From positions 868,001 to 932,000 of the forward strand of contig CADCXD010000006.1 of assembly GCA_902806575.1 (NCBI GenBank): DNA of 64,000 bases, given 5' to 3'. The number at the start of each line of letters is the position of its first letter. Position 1 is the stretch's first letter. A program made the position numbers and the translations under genes. A model generated the notes under the pieces. The model did not search any database, was not told where the DNA came from, and saw nothing but the letters and a program-made list of their open reading frames with translations. The DNA is from Jackrogersella multiformis. Lineage: Eukaryota > Ascomycota > Sordariomycetes > Xylariales > Hypoxylaceae. Below, piece after piece: positions 24,146 to 35,195 of this stretch.

Positions 24146-24646
24146 ATGCCTAAGAATCACGGAAAGGGGGGCAAGACCCGGCGCCGTGGCAGGAAGGACG
24201 CCGCCGGCAATAAGCGAGAGCTCCTATTCAAGGAAGTTAGTCAAGAGTATGCTCATGTCGAGAAAGCTCTCGGCAGCGGTCGCTTCAGAGTCCGGATTCT
24301 CGGGACTACAAACGATGATAAGCAACCCGTTCGTCTCGCTATTATGCGAGGTTTCATGCGGAAGAAGGTGTTCATATCCAAAGGCGACTTCGTCCTAATA
24401 GCTCTTCGTGAGTTTGAAGATGGCAAGGCGGATATTATTCACGTTTACATACAGGCTGAAGTTCACAAACTGATCGAATACGGTGAGTTGCCGAAAAATG
24501 CGCTGTCCTACCAGGTCCAGCTCGATGGTGTGTCGCCTGATGAAAATGACGACGATGATTTTGGCAACTTTTTCGGAGTTGACATTGAAGATGAAGACAA
24601 CTTAAATGAGGACGGAGGACAAGTTTTAGATATTGATAAGATTTAA
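24146..24646 (+). CDS. Divergent eIF1A-like protein
   Basis: Intronless, 166 aa. The start 'MPKNHGKGGKTRRRGRKDA' and the following 'KRELLFKE..QEYAHVEKALGSGR' match translation initiation factor 1A, which promotes mRNA scanning in the 43S complex. The OB-fold core is recognisable (MRGFMRKKVFISKGDFVLIALREF..GKADIIHVY) and the C-terminal tail is acidic with the usual terminal DI-like dipeptide region. However, the core differs strongly from the very conserved fungal eIF1A: there is an insertion after GRFRV, and the typical Trp of 'KKVWI' is Phe. It could be a fast-evolving paralogue or a retrocopy of an intron-containing gene rather than the main eIF1A. Confidence 0.8.
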   Translation: MPKNHGKGGKTRRRGRKDAAGNKRELLFKEVSQEYAHVEKALGSGRFRVRILGTTNDDKQPVRLAIMRGFMRKKVFISKGDFVLIALREFEDGKADIIHVYIQAEVHKLIEYGELPKNALSYQVQLDGVSPDENDDDDFGNFFGVDIEDEDNLNEDGGQVLDIDKI

Positions 24647-25164
24647 TATTACATATAGGTATTCTATATATCCTAACCTCTTTTATTGTGCTAATCCGTA
24701 CGCGTAAGCTAATAGTATTAAAAGGAAGCCAAACCCCTGACACAACTTAATAAATATACTCACTATAGCCAGGTAGGTATCCGGCATGATAGTGGATTTT
24801 ATTTGGCAAATCATCAAACTTATATCAACAAATATTAGCTTTTCAAATCCCAAAGCTTTTAAGATCAACATGGGTTACATATATCTATGATCACCGAAAC
24901 ATATCACAGTAGCACGAAAGGAGTATTGAGATCTCCAAACCGTCGTATTAATCTACCTTGCTATGCGGCGGCCAGCCAGCCCGCACAGCACTCGGCTTAA
25001 GGTACCGGAGTTGGGACGGCTCCAGCTAGACTCTGAACAATCCATGCAAAATGGGGTATCTTGTGTGCTCCACTCCCTGATTCGCTTTCCGCGAATGCCG
25101 TCGCCTATGCTATGCTTGTCTTCAATCAACAGAATGATGTTTCGCGCTTCCGGTGAAAAATCCC
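24647..25164. other. Intergenic spacer, convergent genes
   Basis: 518 bp holding the 3' flanks of the eIF1A-like gene and the small minus-strand gene. A plus-strand open frame across 24963-25313 is antisense to the last exon of that gene and was not accepted. Confidence 0.5.
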
Positions 25165-25595
25165 TTAGTAGAGACCGACACAGATGTCACCACGGACTCT
25201 GGCCGTCAAGTGGACCTCTGCTTCCAAGTCGAGCTTTATACCGACGAGGAGGGCGGCGGTCTTTTGGTTGCCGTTGTCGTCAGTCGCACCCCTTAGGAGC
25301 GAGCCTATATTAATGAGTTAATAACCATCGAACACACACTAAGGAGGTTTTATCTTACCTGCTGGCTGAGCCAATCCAACCGAGGTTGGTAGAGGAGGCA
25401 GACTGGTCTGGGCGACCTGGTTCTGAGGACGACGACTGCCACGGGCCTGGCCGTCTGATTCCGAGTCGCTGGTGTAGGCGACATTGTTCTTCATGGGGAT
25501 AGCGGAGGCACTGTGTAAAACATGTTAGAACAAACACATTTTTTTTTTCTACCAGAACCAAGGACATGGACAACTCACGTGCTGGGAGTGGCCAT
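25165..25595 (-). CDS. Small three-exon protein (102 aa), unknown function
   Basis: Reconstructed from splice signals: exons 25595-25579 (17 bp), 25510-25359 and 25304-25165, with introns of 68 and 54 bp; phases 2 and 1 join correctly. The N-terminal half is low-complexity, with Ser/Asp/Gln/Pro. The C-terminal half is compact and regular, with an alternating hydrophobic/charged stretch around 'LLVGIKLDLEAEVHLTARVR', and looks like the conserved core. No signal peptide, cysteine pair or membrane segment is present. I have an impression that similar short proteins occur in other Pezizomycotina but cannot name a family. The gene is easily missed because no exon encodes more than about 50 residues. 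Confidence 0.7.
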
Positions 25596-26357
25596 TTTGA
25601 ATGATTTAAATTTTCGGATTGAAAAAAGGTTAGAGATCTCAAAAAATAAAAGTTAATAAAAAGGTAACGATCAGGCCGGCTGAAGCTGTGAATGTTAATG
25701 TTGATGCTGGATGGTGAGTAGATTAGTTTTTCAAGAATGAGTTGACAACTACATTATATATATCTATTGGAACCCGACCCAGAATTAGGCAAACAGTGGT
25801 ATTTCTCCAGACCATTTACCGGGGCTTCCGTCTATTCGTTCGAAACACCATGATCTTGAGTTCGCTCCAACGCAAATCCCAATTGCTGAGCATTCTAATG
25901 TAACATCCTCGTCCCATATGGCACGATGAAAGTCATCCAATTATCCACCATGAAAGCTACGACGGAGATTTCGTCGTATTCTCATTGCTTGCCAGCGTCC
26001 GGGGTGCGGTGGAGCCCCGGATCAAAGCGTTGAGCCTCAAACATCAAGGGTCTCGCTTCACCCCTGTCTCGCATGACCCGCGCTCAGATCTGATCTGAGG
26101 ATGGCATGATCAGTCGCTAAATAAGGAGTCCTAATAACAATAGGAGAATAGTCTATCCCAGGGACCCCTGGATCGACAAAAGGTTCTAGAGCTCCCGTGT
26201 CAACCTGCCAGATTTCGCCTTGTTTTGAGAAACATCTTGCCTATCCCGAGCTGGACCTCGACGTCTCTTCGAAACATCAATCTTTTTTTCTCTTTCTTCC
26301 TACTACACGTGCAGATCACAGCGAAACCTTCGAGTGGCCTTTGTGTACGAGGGACTA
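25596..26357. promoter_or_regulatory. Divergent spacer
   Basis: 762 bp between the divergent starts at 25595 and 26358. No gene seen; the 26280 region is pyrimidine-rich (CTTTTTTTCTC...), as is common just upstream of fungal start codons. Confidence 0.4.
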
Positions 26358-27634
26358 ATGTCGTCCAATACTCAAACATCACAATCATTCACATTTCAAG
26401 GGAAGACCCTTCAGGAAGCACTCGAAGAACTCGCCATGGCTTTACCCATGATACTGGCGCTCACAATCGCGCCTGCGTTATTAGGAACACAAGAAGCGAT
26501 TCGGCAAAGTCAGTCCAAGAACAAACGCGAAGAGCATCGGGCCCGTCGTTGTAATCTTATCGTGTCTTGCGTAAAGCAGTCGATCCGAAGTCGCGACGTA
26601 CACGGCAAACTAGTCGTTCTAAAAGACAAGAAGGTATGTTGCCCAATGCGATGGGATAGTAAAGTATATAGCTCATTATGAGGACATCATAGCTCTATAT
26701 CACCACGGATCCTTCTTCCGCTGAAGAAGTCCAATCGACTACTACAGATGGCGGACATCCATTCGCAGGATACTACCTACCGTACCCTGACAAGGGATAC
26801 GAAGGTCTAGTCAGCACCATCAGCGACGACCCTCCGATGCTAAACTGGATATACGTCGACAAGGACACGTACGAAGTCAAGTACGGCGTCCGCGCCGACG
26901 CGCAAGAGCACATCACTGGACCCTTCGATTGCACCCGGCAGGACCGGCGCATGACGCTAGAAAAATGGGAGGGCTTTGTCGCTGTGGAAGAGTTTCCTGG
27001 AATATGGGCTCTTTACTTCGACCACGACGACGACGGCCTGGTTACCAAAGTTCCGATGGGAACTAGGGTATTGGAGGTGGAACTGACTCGTCGGGAGAAG
27101 AAGGAGCGCAAGCCTGAGGCAGATCCAACTGCTCCTCAGACGCTAGATGAGAAGATGAAGCAACACAAGGAGCAGACACAGAGGGAAGAGGAGGAAAAGG
27201 AAGAAATGATGCGCAAAGAAAACGAGGAGATGATGCGTAGACAGCAACAAGCAGAGGCAGAGGTGGCAGCCGCGCAAGAGCAGCAACAACATAACACAGA
27301 CGTGATAGATGAGAAAAGAGGAGGGACGCCACGGGCTAGTCTTGACTTAAGCAAACTTCACCTTGATGTTACATCTATTGCGGTGCACCCGCCAGGTCTG
27401 ATTCCTCACTCACCCAGCGTAGCAACTGATAACGTCTCGTTCTGGTCTTCAGCGAGGAAAGCAGACAATCTAAGCGATACCGCGTCTGTCACGGCAGCGA
27501 GCTCCGTAGTTGGTCGACTCGACACTCTAGAGGAGCTGACTGACGAGTCGGCACAACCTGGATATAAACAGCCATATGTTGAGGACGAGCCTGTCTCTGA
27601 AAGGGCGGGAGAAGACGATGTAGATACACAATAG
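26358..27634 (+). CDS. Fungal protein of unknown function with coiled-coil tail
   Basis: Two exons, 26358-26633 and 26693-27634 (59-bp phase-0 intron), 405 aa. The first exon includes a hydrophobic segment (about residues 27-42, 'LAMALPMILALTIAPALL') that could be a membrane anchor. Exon 2 begins with a compact Trp/Asp-rich domain that includes 'WIYVDKDTYEVKYGVRADAQ' and 'WEGFVAVEEFPGIWALYFD', then a strongly charged Glu/Lys/Gln coiled coil (about 245-310) and an acidic end. No named family was recognised. Confidence 0.72.
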
Positions 27635-28482
27635 ATAGAAGAGCCGGCATATAATAGTCAGGCCCATATATTAACATGCGCATGTGTAATAGTTCACGAT
27701 GTATCTATAATTTAGTCCGATGGCTCAACCTCCTATTTAACATGCTTGAACATAGTACATAAGTTCATAATTATCTCGGTTGCCATAGACGACGAGGCGT
27801 GAGTGAAAATTGTATCCGTGCCATTGGCCGATGTAGAATTCTTGGCATGTCAATTCGAGCTTCTCGACCAGGGGCTTCCTCGAATCAAGACACCATGGCT
27901 TCAACTTCTTCCTTTTCGTCTGAAATAATGATCTAATCTCGGTACTCATCCGTGATTCCTTGGCCCTAAGAACCATACGAGTCTGAATACGTACCTAGGT
28001 AAGTAAGGCTGGGCCACATCCTACATTGCTGACGTGATGTTTGTGGTGGTGAATCGCGATGGGGCATCTTCGTGGATCCTCTGTCGCCGTTTCAGATGCA
28101 ACTGTGTCTAGGGAGCTGGGCGTCGCTGGGCCCATATCAGCTGTTTTCCAGGACTCTAATGTCTCATCCTTGCCCCGTGCATCCATAATCATGCGTTTGC
28201 CTCTCGCTCCTCAACGGTGAGCTTCATCATATTGTCTTGTTGACCAGGAACCGGCTGCTGGCAGCTTCGCCGTAAAGGATTCTGGAAAATCTTGGGGTTG
28301 GAAATAGTGTAATCTGTATACTATGTCATGATGTTCGTGCATTCGTTTCTTGCTACCTACCATTACTAATTCCTAAATACGGCTGGCCAAATTTACATCC
28401 TAATTGAACGAGTGTGTGTGATTGGAATGCCATCTAATACGGTTGCAACTACTACTCGGCGTCGGTAGCGAGCTCAGGAATA
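27635..28482. other. Intergenic spacer
   Basis: 848 bp. Two short minus-strand open frames (27737-27976 and 27995-28192) show no recognised domain and cannot be joined by convincing splice sites. A CCTAGGTAAG motif lies at about 27994-28004. Confidence 0.45.
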
Positions 28483-29739
28483 ATGCTCGCGGATATCTTG
28501 CACTCATTAGCGAACGACACCAGCGAGGCGGACGGCGTAGCGCAGCTGGTCGTGACCGCTCTCGGATCGTGTGGGCAGCACTACATCTGCTGGAAGACAC
28601 ATTCCGGCGAATATAAGCAACGTAAGTCCGAAGTCACCATCACTTTCTTTAATCCGATTTAGACGACCTAGAGATATACTAAACATTTACGCATTTCTCC
28701 AGAGTCAAATGGTCTCCCAAAGCCCTTGCAAGACTGGCTGTTCCCGACCGACGGCAACACGCGAGACTTCGAGACCCTGCAGGTGGTGCTTTCGGGCGAG
28801 GACACGTTCTGGGCGTCCGACCGGGACGGCGAGGTGCGAAGCGACCCCTCGGGGTCGCAGCAGCGGCTGCGGCGAGCGCTGACGTTCAGCGGCGAGAGCG
28901 CGGCGGCGGCGGGCCAGAGGCGGACGACCAGAGCGCGGGGGCTCTCCGGGGGAGACGGCGACTTGGACCGGCCGCGGTCCAGCACGCTGCCGTCCATGTC
29001 GCCGACCGTGGACCACCTCCCAGGCCCGCATCTCAAGCCGCCGGCGAGCCACAGCCGGTCGTCGTCCGCCGACAAGCTGCGGAGGATCTCGCTCGTCCCG
29101 CTTGCCTTCAACCAGAAGAGGAGGTCGTGGGCCCTGCGCCCGCGCAGCTTGGTGTACGGGCACGATGACCTGGGCGTGCTGAAGGAGCAGCCGAGTCCGC
29201 AGCGAGTCAACGTTCCGCCAACGCCGGCGAAATCTCCAGCGCCGGCCCCTCCTGCGGTAGTCTCAGATGACACCTGTACTTGCGGCTGCCACGACGACGG
29301 CAGTAAAGGGGCCCATAAGCAGACGCCGAAGGTCGACACGAAGCTCAAGTCGGGCTACGCAGACGCATGCGTGCAGACCGATCCCAGCCCCGAACCGAAT
29401 CCCGAGCCCGCCTTGGACGAGTTCCAACACCGGCGGCGGAGACATCACCGGCGAGAATCCTCGTCGTCGATTACAAGCACGGTGGATTCCTACAACTCGT
29501 CATCATACCCCAGCAGCAAGCGGTCGAGCTTCGACACCATCACCACGCAGCCCGACGCGGCGGAGTATTTAAACTCGGTTGGCAAGGGATACGGATTCGG
29601 ATACGGAGCAGTGTGGCAGCAGGTCCAGCCGCAGTTCCAGCCGCAGTGGGAGCAGGTATCGAATCCCATACGAATGGGGCGGATGCAGGATTACTTCCGC
29701 TCCTCGACGTACACACTCGGGGCTTCGCTGCAGTCGTAA
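28483..29739 (+). CDS. Ser/Arg-rich fungal protein, unknown function
   Basis: Two exons, 28483-28621 and 28703-29739, with an 81-bp phase-1 intron (GTAAGT donor, CCAG acceptor), 391 aa. The N-terminal 75 residues look folded ('LAQLVVTALGSCGQHYICWKT'-type start and an 'LQDWLFPTDG' motif). The rest is disordered, rich in Ser, Arg, Pro and Gln, with a small CTCGCH cysteine/histidine cluster near residue 240 and a run of arginines and histidines. The coding region is distinctly GC-rich. A regulatory or scaffold role is possible but unsupported. Confidence 0.68.
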
Positions 29740-30173
29740 GGGGTGGTTTATAGAGGGATTTTTTCAGTCGGGCGTACTAAATCGTGTGGAACTGGGAGGC
29801 ATTATTGTATTGATTTGCAAGGCGTTTGGTATACACATGCATACATGTCGTCCGGCAGAAGGATCCGGTTTTATTCTTACATCATACTAAGTATATAGAT
29901 TTTTAATTATAAAGAAGATTCTGCTCTTCACTCCTTGACTATTCACATCTTCGTTGCCTGATTCTATCTTTAAGGCATGTGTACTTAGAAAAAAGGTACT
30001 ATGGGAGGTGTTGGTATTATCTGAATACTACTAGAATATCGCGATATCGCAGACATATCCTTACATACCTACTTACCAAGGTAGTCTGCAGGCCACAAGT
30101 CAGAATACGGCAACGTCAATGGGAATAATCTTCAATGTCTATTTTAATACGTAGTCGCAGCTATAGCTAACGC
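29740..30173. other. Intergenic spacer, convergent genes
   Basis: 434 bp between the ends of the Ser/Arg-rich gene and the PIG-T gene. No gene seen; AT-rich 3' flanks only. Confidence 0.5.
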
Positions 30174-32103
30174 CTAATCTACCTTTCCCTTAGCCCCTTT
30201 TAATTTCCCCACGAGCTTAGCTACACCCGCTATAATCCTGCCTTTCAGACCACCAACATTGCCATCCCCTTCGTCAGCCCCAATGAATCGCCGTATTAGA
30301 ATATTATACAGGCCTCCGAAAGCAAGGGCGATAGCCGTGCTGGTGAAGATGATAACATTGTAAGGCATACTGAAATCTGGCGTCGGTAAGCTAAGGAGTA
30401 GGGTTGTAGTTCGGAGGTTAGAGGTTTTCTGTCGCGCTATCGGCGCAGTGGGAGAGTCGGAGGGAAGAATTGTGATAACAGCTGCGGCGACGTCGAAGCC
30501 GCGGTTTGCGTCTGGTGGATACTCTGTATACCGCAGGATGGACTTCTCAAAATCGTACGTAAGAAAAACCGTACTAGCTGGCGGGATACGCATCCGCAGC
30601 TCGAGTTGCGTCCCTCGAACACGGTCTAGGGCTGGCCGGTAATATATCTCTTCAATAACGTCCTTCCCAGACGTTGACGGACCATCAATATGGGCTTTAA
30701 GTGTATGAAGGTAGATTCGCATGAACCAAGGCAAGCTCTCCATGTAGAAGAACTCCACCTCGGTATCGGGGCTAGGATTGGTAAGAATAGTTCGAACACC
30801 ACCGCGCTCATATCCGTGTCCCGTGAAGCTGCGCTCCGCGTATAAAAGTGGGATTTCCGGTTTAACAGTCTCGTCGACATCCATCTTTGCATTCTCACCC
30901 TCTCGTGACATCCGAGGGAGGATCATTGAGAAATCGGAGTCTGACGGAACTTGGTAGCATCGCGAGAGTCCATTTGGGTTCTTGATCTCGGTCGATCCAG
31001 CAGTCGTGTATATGTCTCTACTATGGGGGGCTTGGACACAGACAGGGGGGACATCCGTATCAGTCAATGGACAAGCCCCCTTAATTGACTTGCCAAATAT
31101 TTGATCCAGTGCCCATTCCTGGCCATTCGCATAGTCGGTTGGGAAGCACGTGTCGTCAGAATGGTATGGTTTTGACGAATTGCACTTCAGATCATGACCT
31201 GGTGGAGGTCGAGGAATAGGGTTATCTGTTTGTTGTTAGACAAATGAGGTTATTTGGAGAGTAATCATCATCCCTTACCCCTAGGTCGCTTGGATCTTTC
31301 GATATCCAGAACCATATCGATAGTCTGCTCTATCTGCAGCACACATTCTCCATCACTCGGGCATATAGGTCGAACATCGATTGCCATGCTCTGCCAAGTT
31401 GCGTCAAAGAGCTTATGCCCATCGAGCAAACTCGAAATTCCCGCCTTCCCTTTGCACGGTAGCAACTTCAAAAAGGGGGTCAAGTTCTCCGTACACACTA
31501 CTTCTCTCGGTAGCACACCATGTAATAGTTGCATGTTTTCAAGGGTAGAATTCGGATGATTCCCTTCAGGTTGGAAGGACACGACAGGTCGCGTCGTTCT
31601 GGTCTCGTCGATGAAATTCAGTGACGCGCAGAAGAGGCCGGATAATGCGTTCGTAAGACTCAACCACTTGTGATCAGCCCTAGCAGGGAATCATGTTAGT
31701 ATAAGGTACTCATAGCGAAGTTAAGGCAGCAGATATCATACTCTTCGTCTGTCTCTGCTTCTAACCACGCCCATAATTCAACACCTGTTCCTCCTTCTTT
31801 TGTGCCATCCCACGGCCTCGCTCCCCAACTCTCGGCGTCCCATCTCCCCAAGGCGAACCTCAAATGCAGCTCTCTAATTCCGACATGTTGTAATATCTGT
31901 CCCAGCGACCGAGGGAAGTATCGAAAGTTGTGCGCTTCGAATTGCGACAAACTTGTATTCGACCTGAAGTTGAAGCTGGCAAGGACCGTGGATTGCGGCA
32001 ATGGCTTAAGAATTAGCTGTTCATAATAGTCGGAAGCAACAGCAACAGCAACAGTCCAAAAAAGAATTGAAAAGGGTATCAAGTAAGAAAAGAAACTACG
32101 CAT
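30174..32103 (-). CDS. GPI16: GPI transamidase subunit PIG-T (Gpi16)
   Basis: Subunit of the ER GPI-transamidase complex, which replaces C-terminal signals of proteins with a GPI anchor. Three exons, 32103-31742, 31679-31279 and 31225-30174, with introns of 62 and 53 bp, give 604 aa, typical for PIG-T. Visible: signal peptide (about 1-23); 'ELHLRFALGRWDAESWG' near residue 80; 'LSGLFCASLNFID'; 'CTENLTPFLKLLPC' (in PIG-T a cysteine in this region is linked to the catalytic subunit); 'ERGGVRTILTNPSPDTEVEFFYMESLPWFMRIYLHTL'-like conserved block; and a single C-terminal transmembrane helix ('NVIIFTSTAIALAFGGLYNIL') with a short basic tail. Divergent from the Luc7 gene across 549 bp. Confidence 0.95.
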
Positions 32104-32652
32104 CGTGGTCGTCGATGGTCCATCAGGACGACCTTTATATTGTAGTGGTGGTAATTGTAAGTTGAAGATGTAAAGAGAAGAGTTGTGATACGTCGATTAT
32201 TGAATTAATTACTTTAGGTACGATGTACCTACAGTAATACGAGAGGAACCAGCTTCCGGCTACGTGGAACGTGGAACCTTGCAGCTACCGTACCTGCCTT
32301 CCAAAATACCTACCTATGGACATCCACATTAATTTCAGGGGTTCCTGCCGAGCCTATTAGTGTGGTTATGGCACTTACCTAAAGAGACTTGGAAGGTGCC
32401 TCATTGGTCCCCGCAAATTTCAGCTTTACACCTAGGTAGTTCTAGGTAGGTACCTACCTACACTAACTTTTGTTTGTCAATTGATTTTCAGCCTTGAGGT
32501 AACTTCAACTTTTCAACATCGCGCCAACGTACACCATACATACATCACCACCAGCCATATCAATACTTGCATCACTCTACGAAATTGAAAAATTAGCACA
32601 TTAATAATAGTATATTGAGAATCGAGGGATTATTCTCCTTATCAATCTCAAC
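32104..32652. promoter_or_regulatory. Divergent promoter, PIG-T / Luc7
   Basis: 549 bp between two housekeeping start codons. Contains TACCTACC/CCTAGGTAG motifs near 32310 and 32430-32462; no gene seen. Confidence 0.45.
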
Positions 32653-33554
32653 ATGGCGGCGGAGCAAAGAAAGCTGCTTGGTAAATAAAGCTTCAACCTC
32701 CTCCATTTCCAGAGTATCCAGCTAACACCCTCCTAGAGCAGCTCATGGGCGGGCCGCAGACCTCACGCGCATCTCAAGTCTCGTTAACCGACCCCAAAGT
32801 CTGCCGATCCTACATCGTCGGCACCTGTCCCCACGACCTCTTCACCAACACGAAGCAAGACCTAGGGCCGTGCCCCAAGATCCACGCCGAACCGCTCAAG
32901 ACCGAGTACGAGGGGCTGCCCGATCCCGCGCGCCAGAAGTACGGGTTCGAGATCGACTACGCTCGCGACTTGCAGAAGTACATCGAGGAGTGCAACCGGC
33001 GTATCGACGCCGCGCAGCGCCGCCTCGAGAAGACCCCCGACGAGATCCGGCAGACCAACGTGCTGCTCAAGGCCATCTCGGACCTGAGCTCCACCATCAA
33101 CTGCGGGCTGCAGGAGGTGCAGATCCTCGGGGACCTCGGCGAGGTCAGTCGCGCCTACGACGAGTTCTTCAAGGTGCGGCAGGCGGCCCAGGCCAAGATG
33201 GAGCGCGAGCGCGAGCTCAAGACCCTAGCCGACACCAGCGGCCCGTCCGGCCACCAGAAGCTCCAGGTCTGCGACGTGTGCGGCGCGTACCTCTCGCGCC
33301 TCGACAACGACCGGCGCCTTGCCGACCACTTCTACGGGAAGATGCACCTCGGCTACGCGCAGATGCGCAAGACGTACGACAACCTGCCCAAGGACATCAG
33401 GGGTCGCCCGCGCCCGCAGATGCAGATGCAGGACGACGGCCCCATGCGCGACGACGGCGGCTACGGGGACGGCGGGTGGAAAGGCGGCCCGAGGGGCCCC
33501 AGACGCGGCGGCTACGGGGGAAGGAGTGGACGAGGTTTCCGCAGCGGGTGGTGA
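32653..33554 (+). CDS. LUC7: U1 snRNP-associated splicing factor Luc7
   Basis: Component of the U1 snRNP that influences 5' splice-site choice. Exon 1 (32653-32680) encodes only nine codons plus one base; exon 2 is 32737-33554; total 281 aa. The LUC7 pattern is complete: N-terminal 'EQLMG' followed by the first zinc finger (CRSYIVGTCPHDLF...GPCPKIH), a long central coiled coil (about 80-160), the second zinc finger (CDVCGAYLSRLDNDRRLADHFYGKMHLGY), and a Gly/Arg-rich RGG-type tail replacing the RS tail of animals. The second exon is GC-rich. It converges with the RGG protein gene. Confidence 0.95.
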
Positions 33555-33950
33555 TGCGGCAGCGATACTACCAATGCATGCATACATACAACGGAGTTCC
33601 CGGCGTTTGGGCCCAAGCAGTCAAGGTTAGACGTGATATCACATTTGGACAGGCGGGCATAAAATACGTCGGATTTGTTCTTGGTAATACAGTAAATGCA
33701 CCTTTGTTCAGCGCTCTTTGGTATCTCTAATGCTCGTATATGCCTTAGCGAGCGCGAACGTCGCTTCGGCCTGTAATCATGATGATGATGACGCTGATGC
33801 TTCCGTCTCTGCGCGATTCATCCCGGAATCATACCTTACACTAAACAGTACAAATTCCCATCGCAAGTCTCAGAAGGCCCCTAGGACCTTAGATAGAGGG
33901 CGGGACCGGCGCCAGTGTCAGAGGATGTATATACACATACATACGCTATT
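33555..33950. other. Intergenic spacer, convergent genes
   Basis: 396 bp with no gene seen. Contains a GATGATGATGAC short repeat (about 33779-33791) and the 3' ends of both neighbours. Confidence 0.5.
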
Positions 33951-35195
33951 CTAGAACCCGGCCTTGGCGTCGAGCGCCGCCATCTCGTCGTCCCACTTCC
34001 CGATGGGCGGCGAATTCAGGCTCGGCGATAGGGCGGGGATATTCGCTGCGTCCGTCGCCTTGGCCGTGTCGATCTTGGGCACCGGCAGAGCCGGGAAGTC
34101 TTCTGCGGCGGGAGGGGCCTTGTTCGCCTTGTGCTGCTGGGGCGCGCTGCCATTTTGCGTCGCCGCCGCTGCGGGTCTAGCATCATTGTTACTGCCGTTG
34201 AATCCTCCTCTGCCGCCTCGGCCCCTAGCAGATCCTCCTCCTCTTCCGCGCCCGCCGCGCCCTCTTCCTCTGAAATCGTCAGGGCCGAATTCTCTCGGCA
34301 CTACAACGTCGCCGTCGCGCTCGGCGAAGCGGCTTCCGGCGAGGCCGCCGTTATTCCGCGCCCCGCGCACGCCGCCGTTAGCGCTGCGGAAGCCGGCCCT
34401 GCGGTCGCGGTCCTCGTCGAGGGTCTTGCCCTCGTCCCAGCTGCCGCCCTCCTTGGCGCCCATGGCCTTGAGCTTGCGCTCGCGGTTGGCGGCGCGCTCC
34501 TCGTCCATGCGGCGCCTCTCCTCGGTGCCCCGGCGGCGGCGGTCGGCGTCGTCGGCGCGACGCCGCCGCGCCTCCTCCATGCCCTTCTCGTAGGCGGCCG
34601 CGTGCGAGCGGCTGTCGCGCTGCGCCTGCTCGAACCGCCGCGTCTTCTCCACCGCTAGGATTCGCATCTCCTCCATCTTGGTCGCCAGCTCGGACTCGGT
34701 CAGCTTCGTGCGCGGGTTCGCGCCGGACGCCAGGCGATCTGCGAGCGCTGTGTTCTGCCCGGGTTTCGCAGGCGACTGTTGCGCTTTCTTCTTGTTGTTT
34801 TCGTTGCTGTCGTCGCCGGCGCTCTTAGGCGAGGAATCATGTTGCTCCTCAGAGTCCGTAGTGGTGGTGGTGGTGGTAGTAGTGATGGGTGTTGCTACAG
34901 CTGGTTTCGCTGCGGCTGGCTTCGGGGAGTGCTTCCGAGGTCGCGAGTGGTGTTGCGACGACGATGACGAGGCTGGCTTTGCGTGTCGCGACTGATCTAG
35001 AGATCGCGACGTAAATGGTGTGGGGGCAGCCGAGGTTTCGTCAGAGCTCGCGGGCACCGGGTGGTCCTCAGCAACTGGGGGAGAAGGAGTTTTGACATTT
35101 TTCTTCGAGGACACCTCTTCACCTCGGACTTCGACAGGTTCGAACTCGTCAGCAAACAGATCATCATCCGTACGGCCGTTGAATTGGTCGTCCAT
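33951..35195 (-). CDS. Disordered RGG-box protein
   Basis: Single exon, 414 aa. Order: acidic start (MDDQFNGRTDDDLFADEFEP), Ser/Pro-rich low-complexity region with a nine-Thr tract, a long Arg/Glu coiled coil (about 165-245), an RGG/RGRG cluster (about 305-335), then an 'AAEDFPALPVPK' motif and a short conserved-looking C-terminus (PPIGKWDDEMAALDAKAGF). RGG boxes and the coiled coil suggest RNA or ribosome association, as in SERBP1/Stm1-like proteins, but no specific orthologue was recognised. High GC codon use compared with neighbouring spacers. Confidence 0.78.
   Translation of the reverse strand: MDDQFNGRTDDDLFADEFEPVEVRGEEVSSKKNVKTPSPPVAEDHPVPASSDETSAAPTPFTSRSLDQSRHAKPASSSSSQHHSRPRKHSPKPAAAKPAVATPITTTTTTTTTDSEEQHDSSPKSAGDDSNENNKKKAQQSPAKPGQNTALADRLASGANPRTKLTESELATKMEEMRILAVEKTRRFEQAQRDSRSHAAAYEKGMEEARRRRADDADRRRRGTEERRRMDEERAANRERKLKAMGAKEGGSWDEGKTLDEDRDRRAGFRSANGGVRGARNNGGLAGSRFAERDGDVVVPREFGPDDFRGRGRGGRGRGGGSARGRGGRGGFNGSNNDARPAAAATQNGSAPQQHKANKAPPAAEDFPALPVPKIDTAKATDAANIPALSPSLNSPPIGKWDDEMAALDAKAGF

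Noticed and set aside
27737..28192. Two short minus-strand frames that might be one small gene
   Set aside because: The candidate intron between them starts inside a CCTAGG motif and has no branch site; products show no known pattern.
28668..29348. Long minus-strand frame opposite the Ser/Arg-rich gene
   Set aside because: Its openness follows from GC-rich codons of the plus-strand gene; that gene has a consistent splice structure.
32870..33730. Arg/Pro-rich frame overlapping Luc7
   Set aside because: It is the shifted frame of the Luc7 exon; Luc7 zinc fingers are unmistakable.
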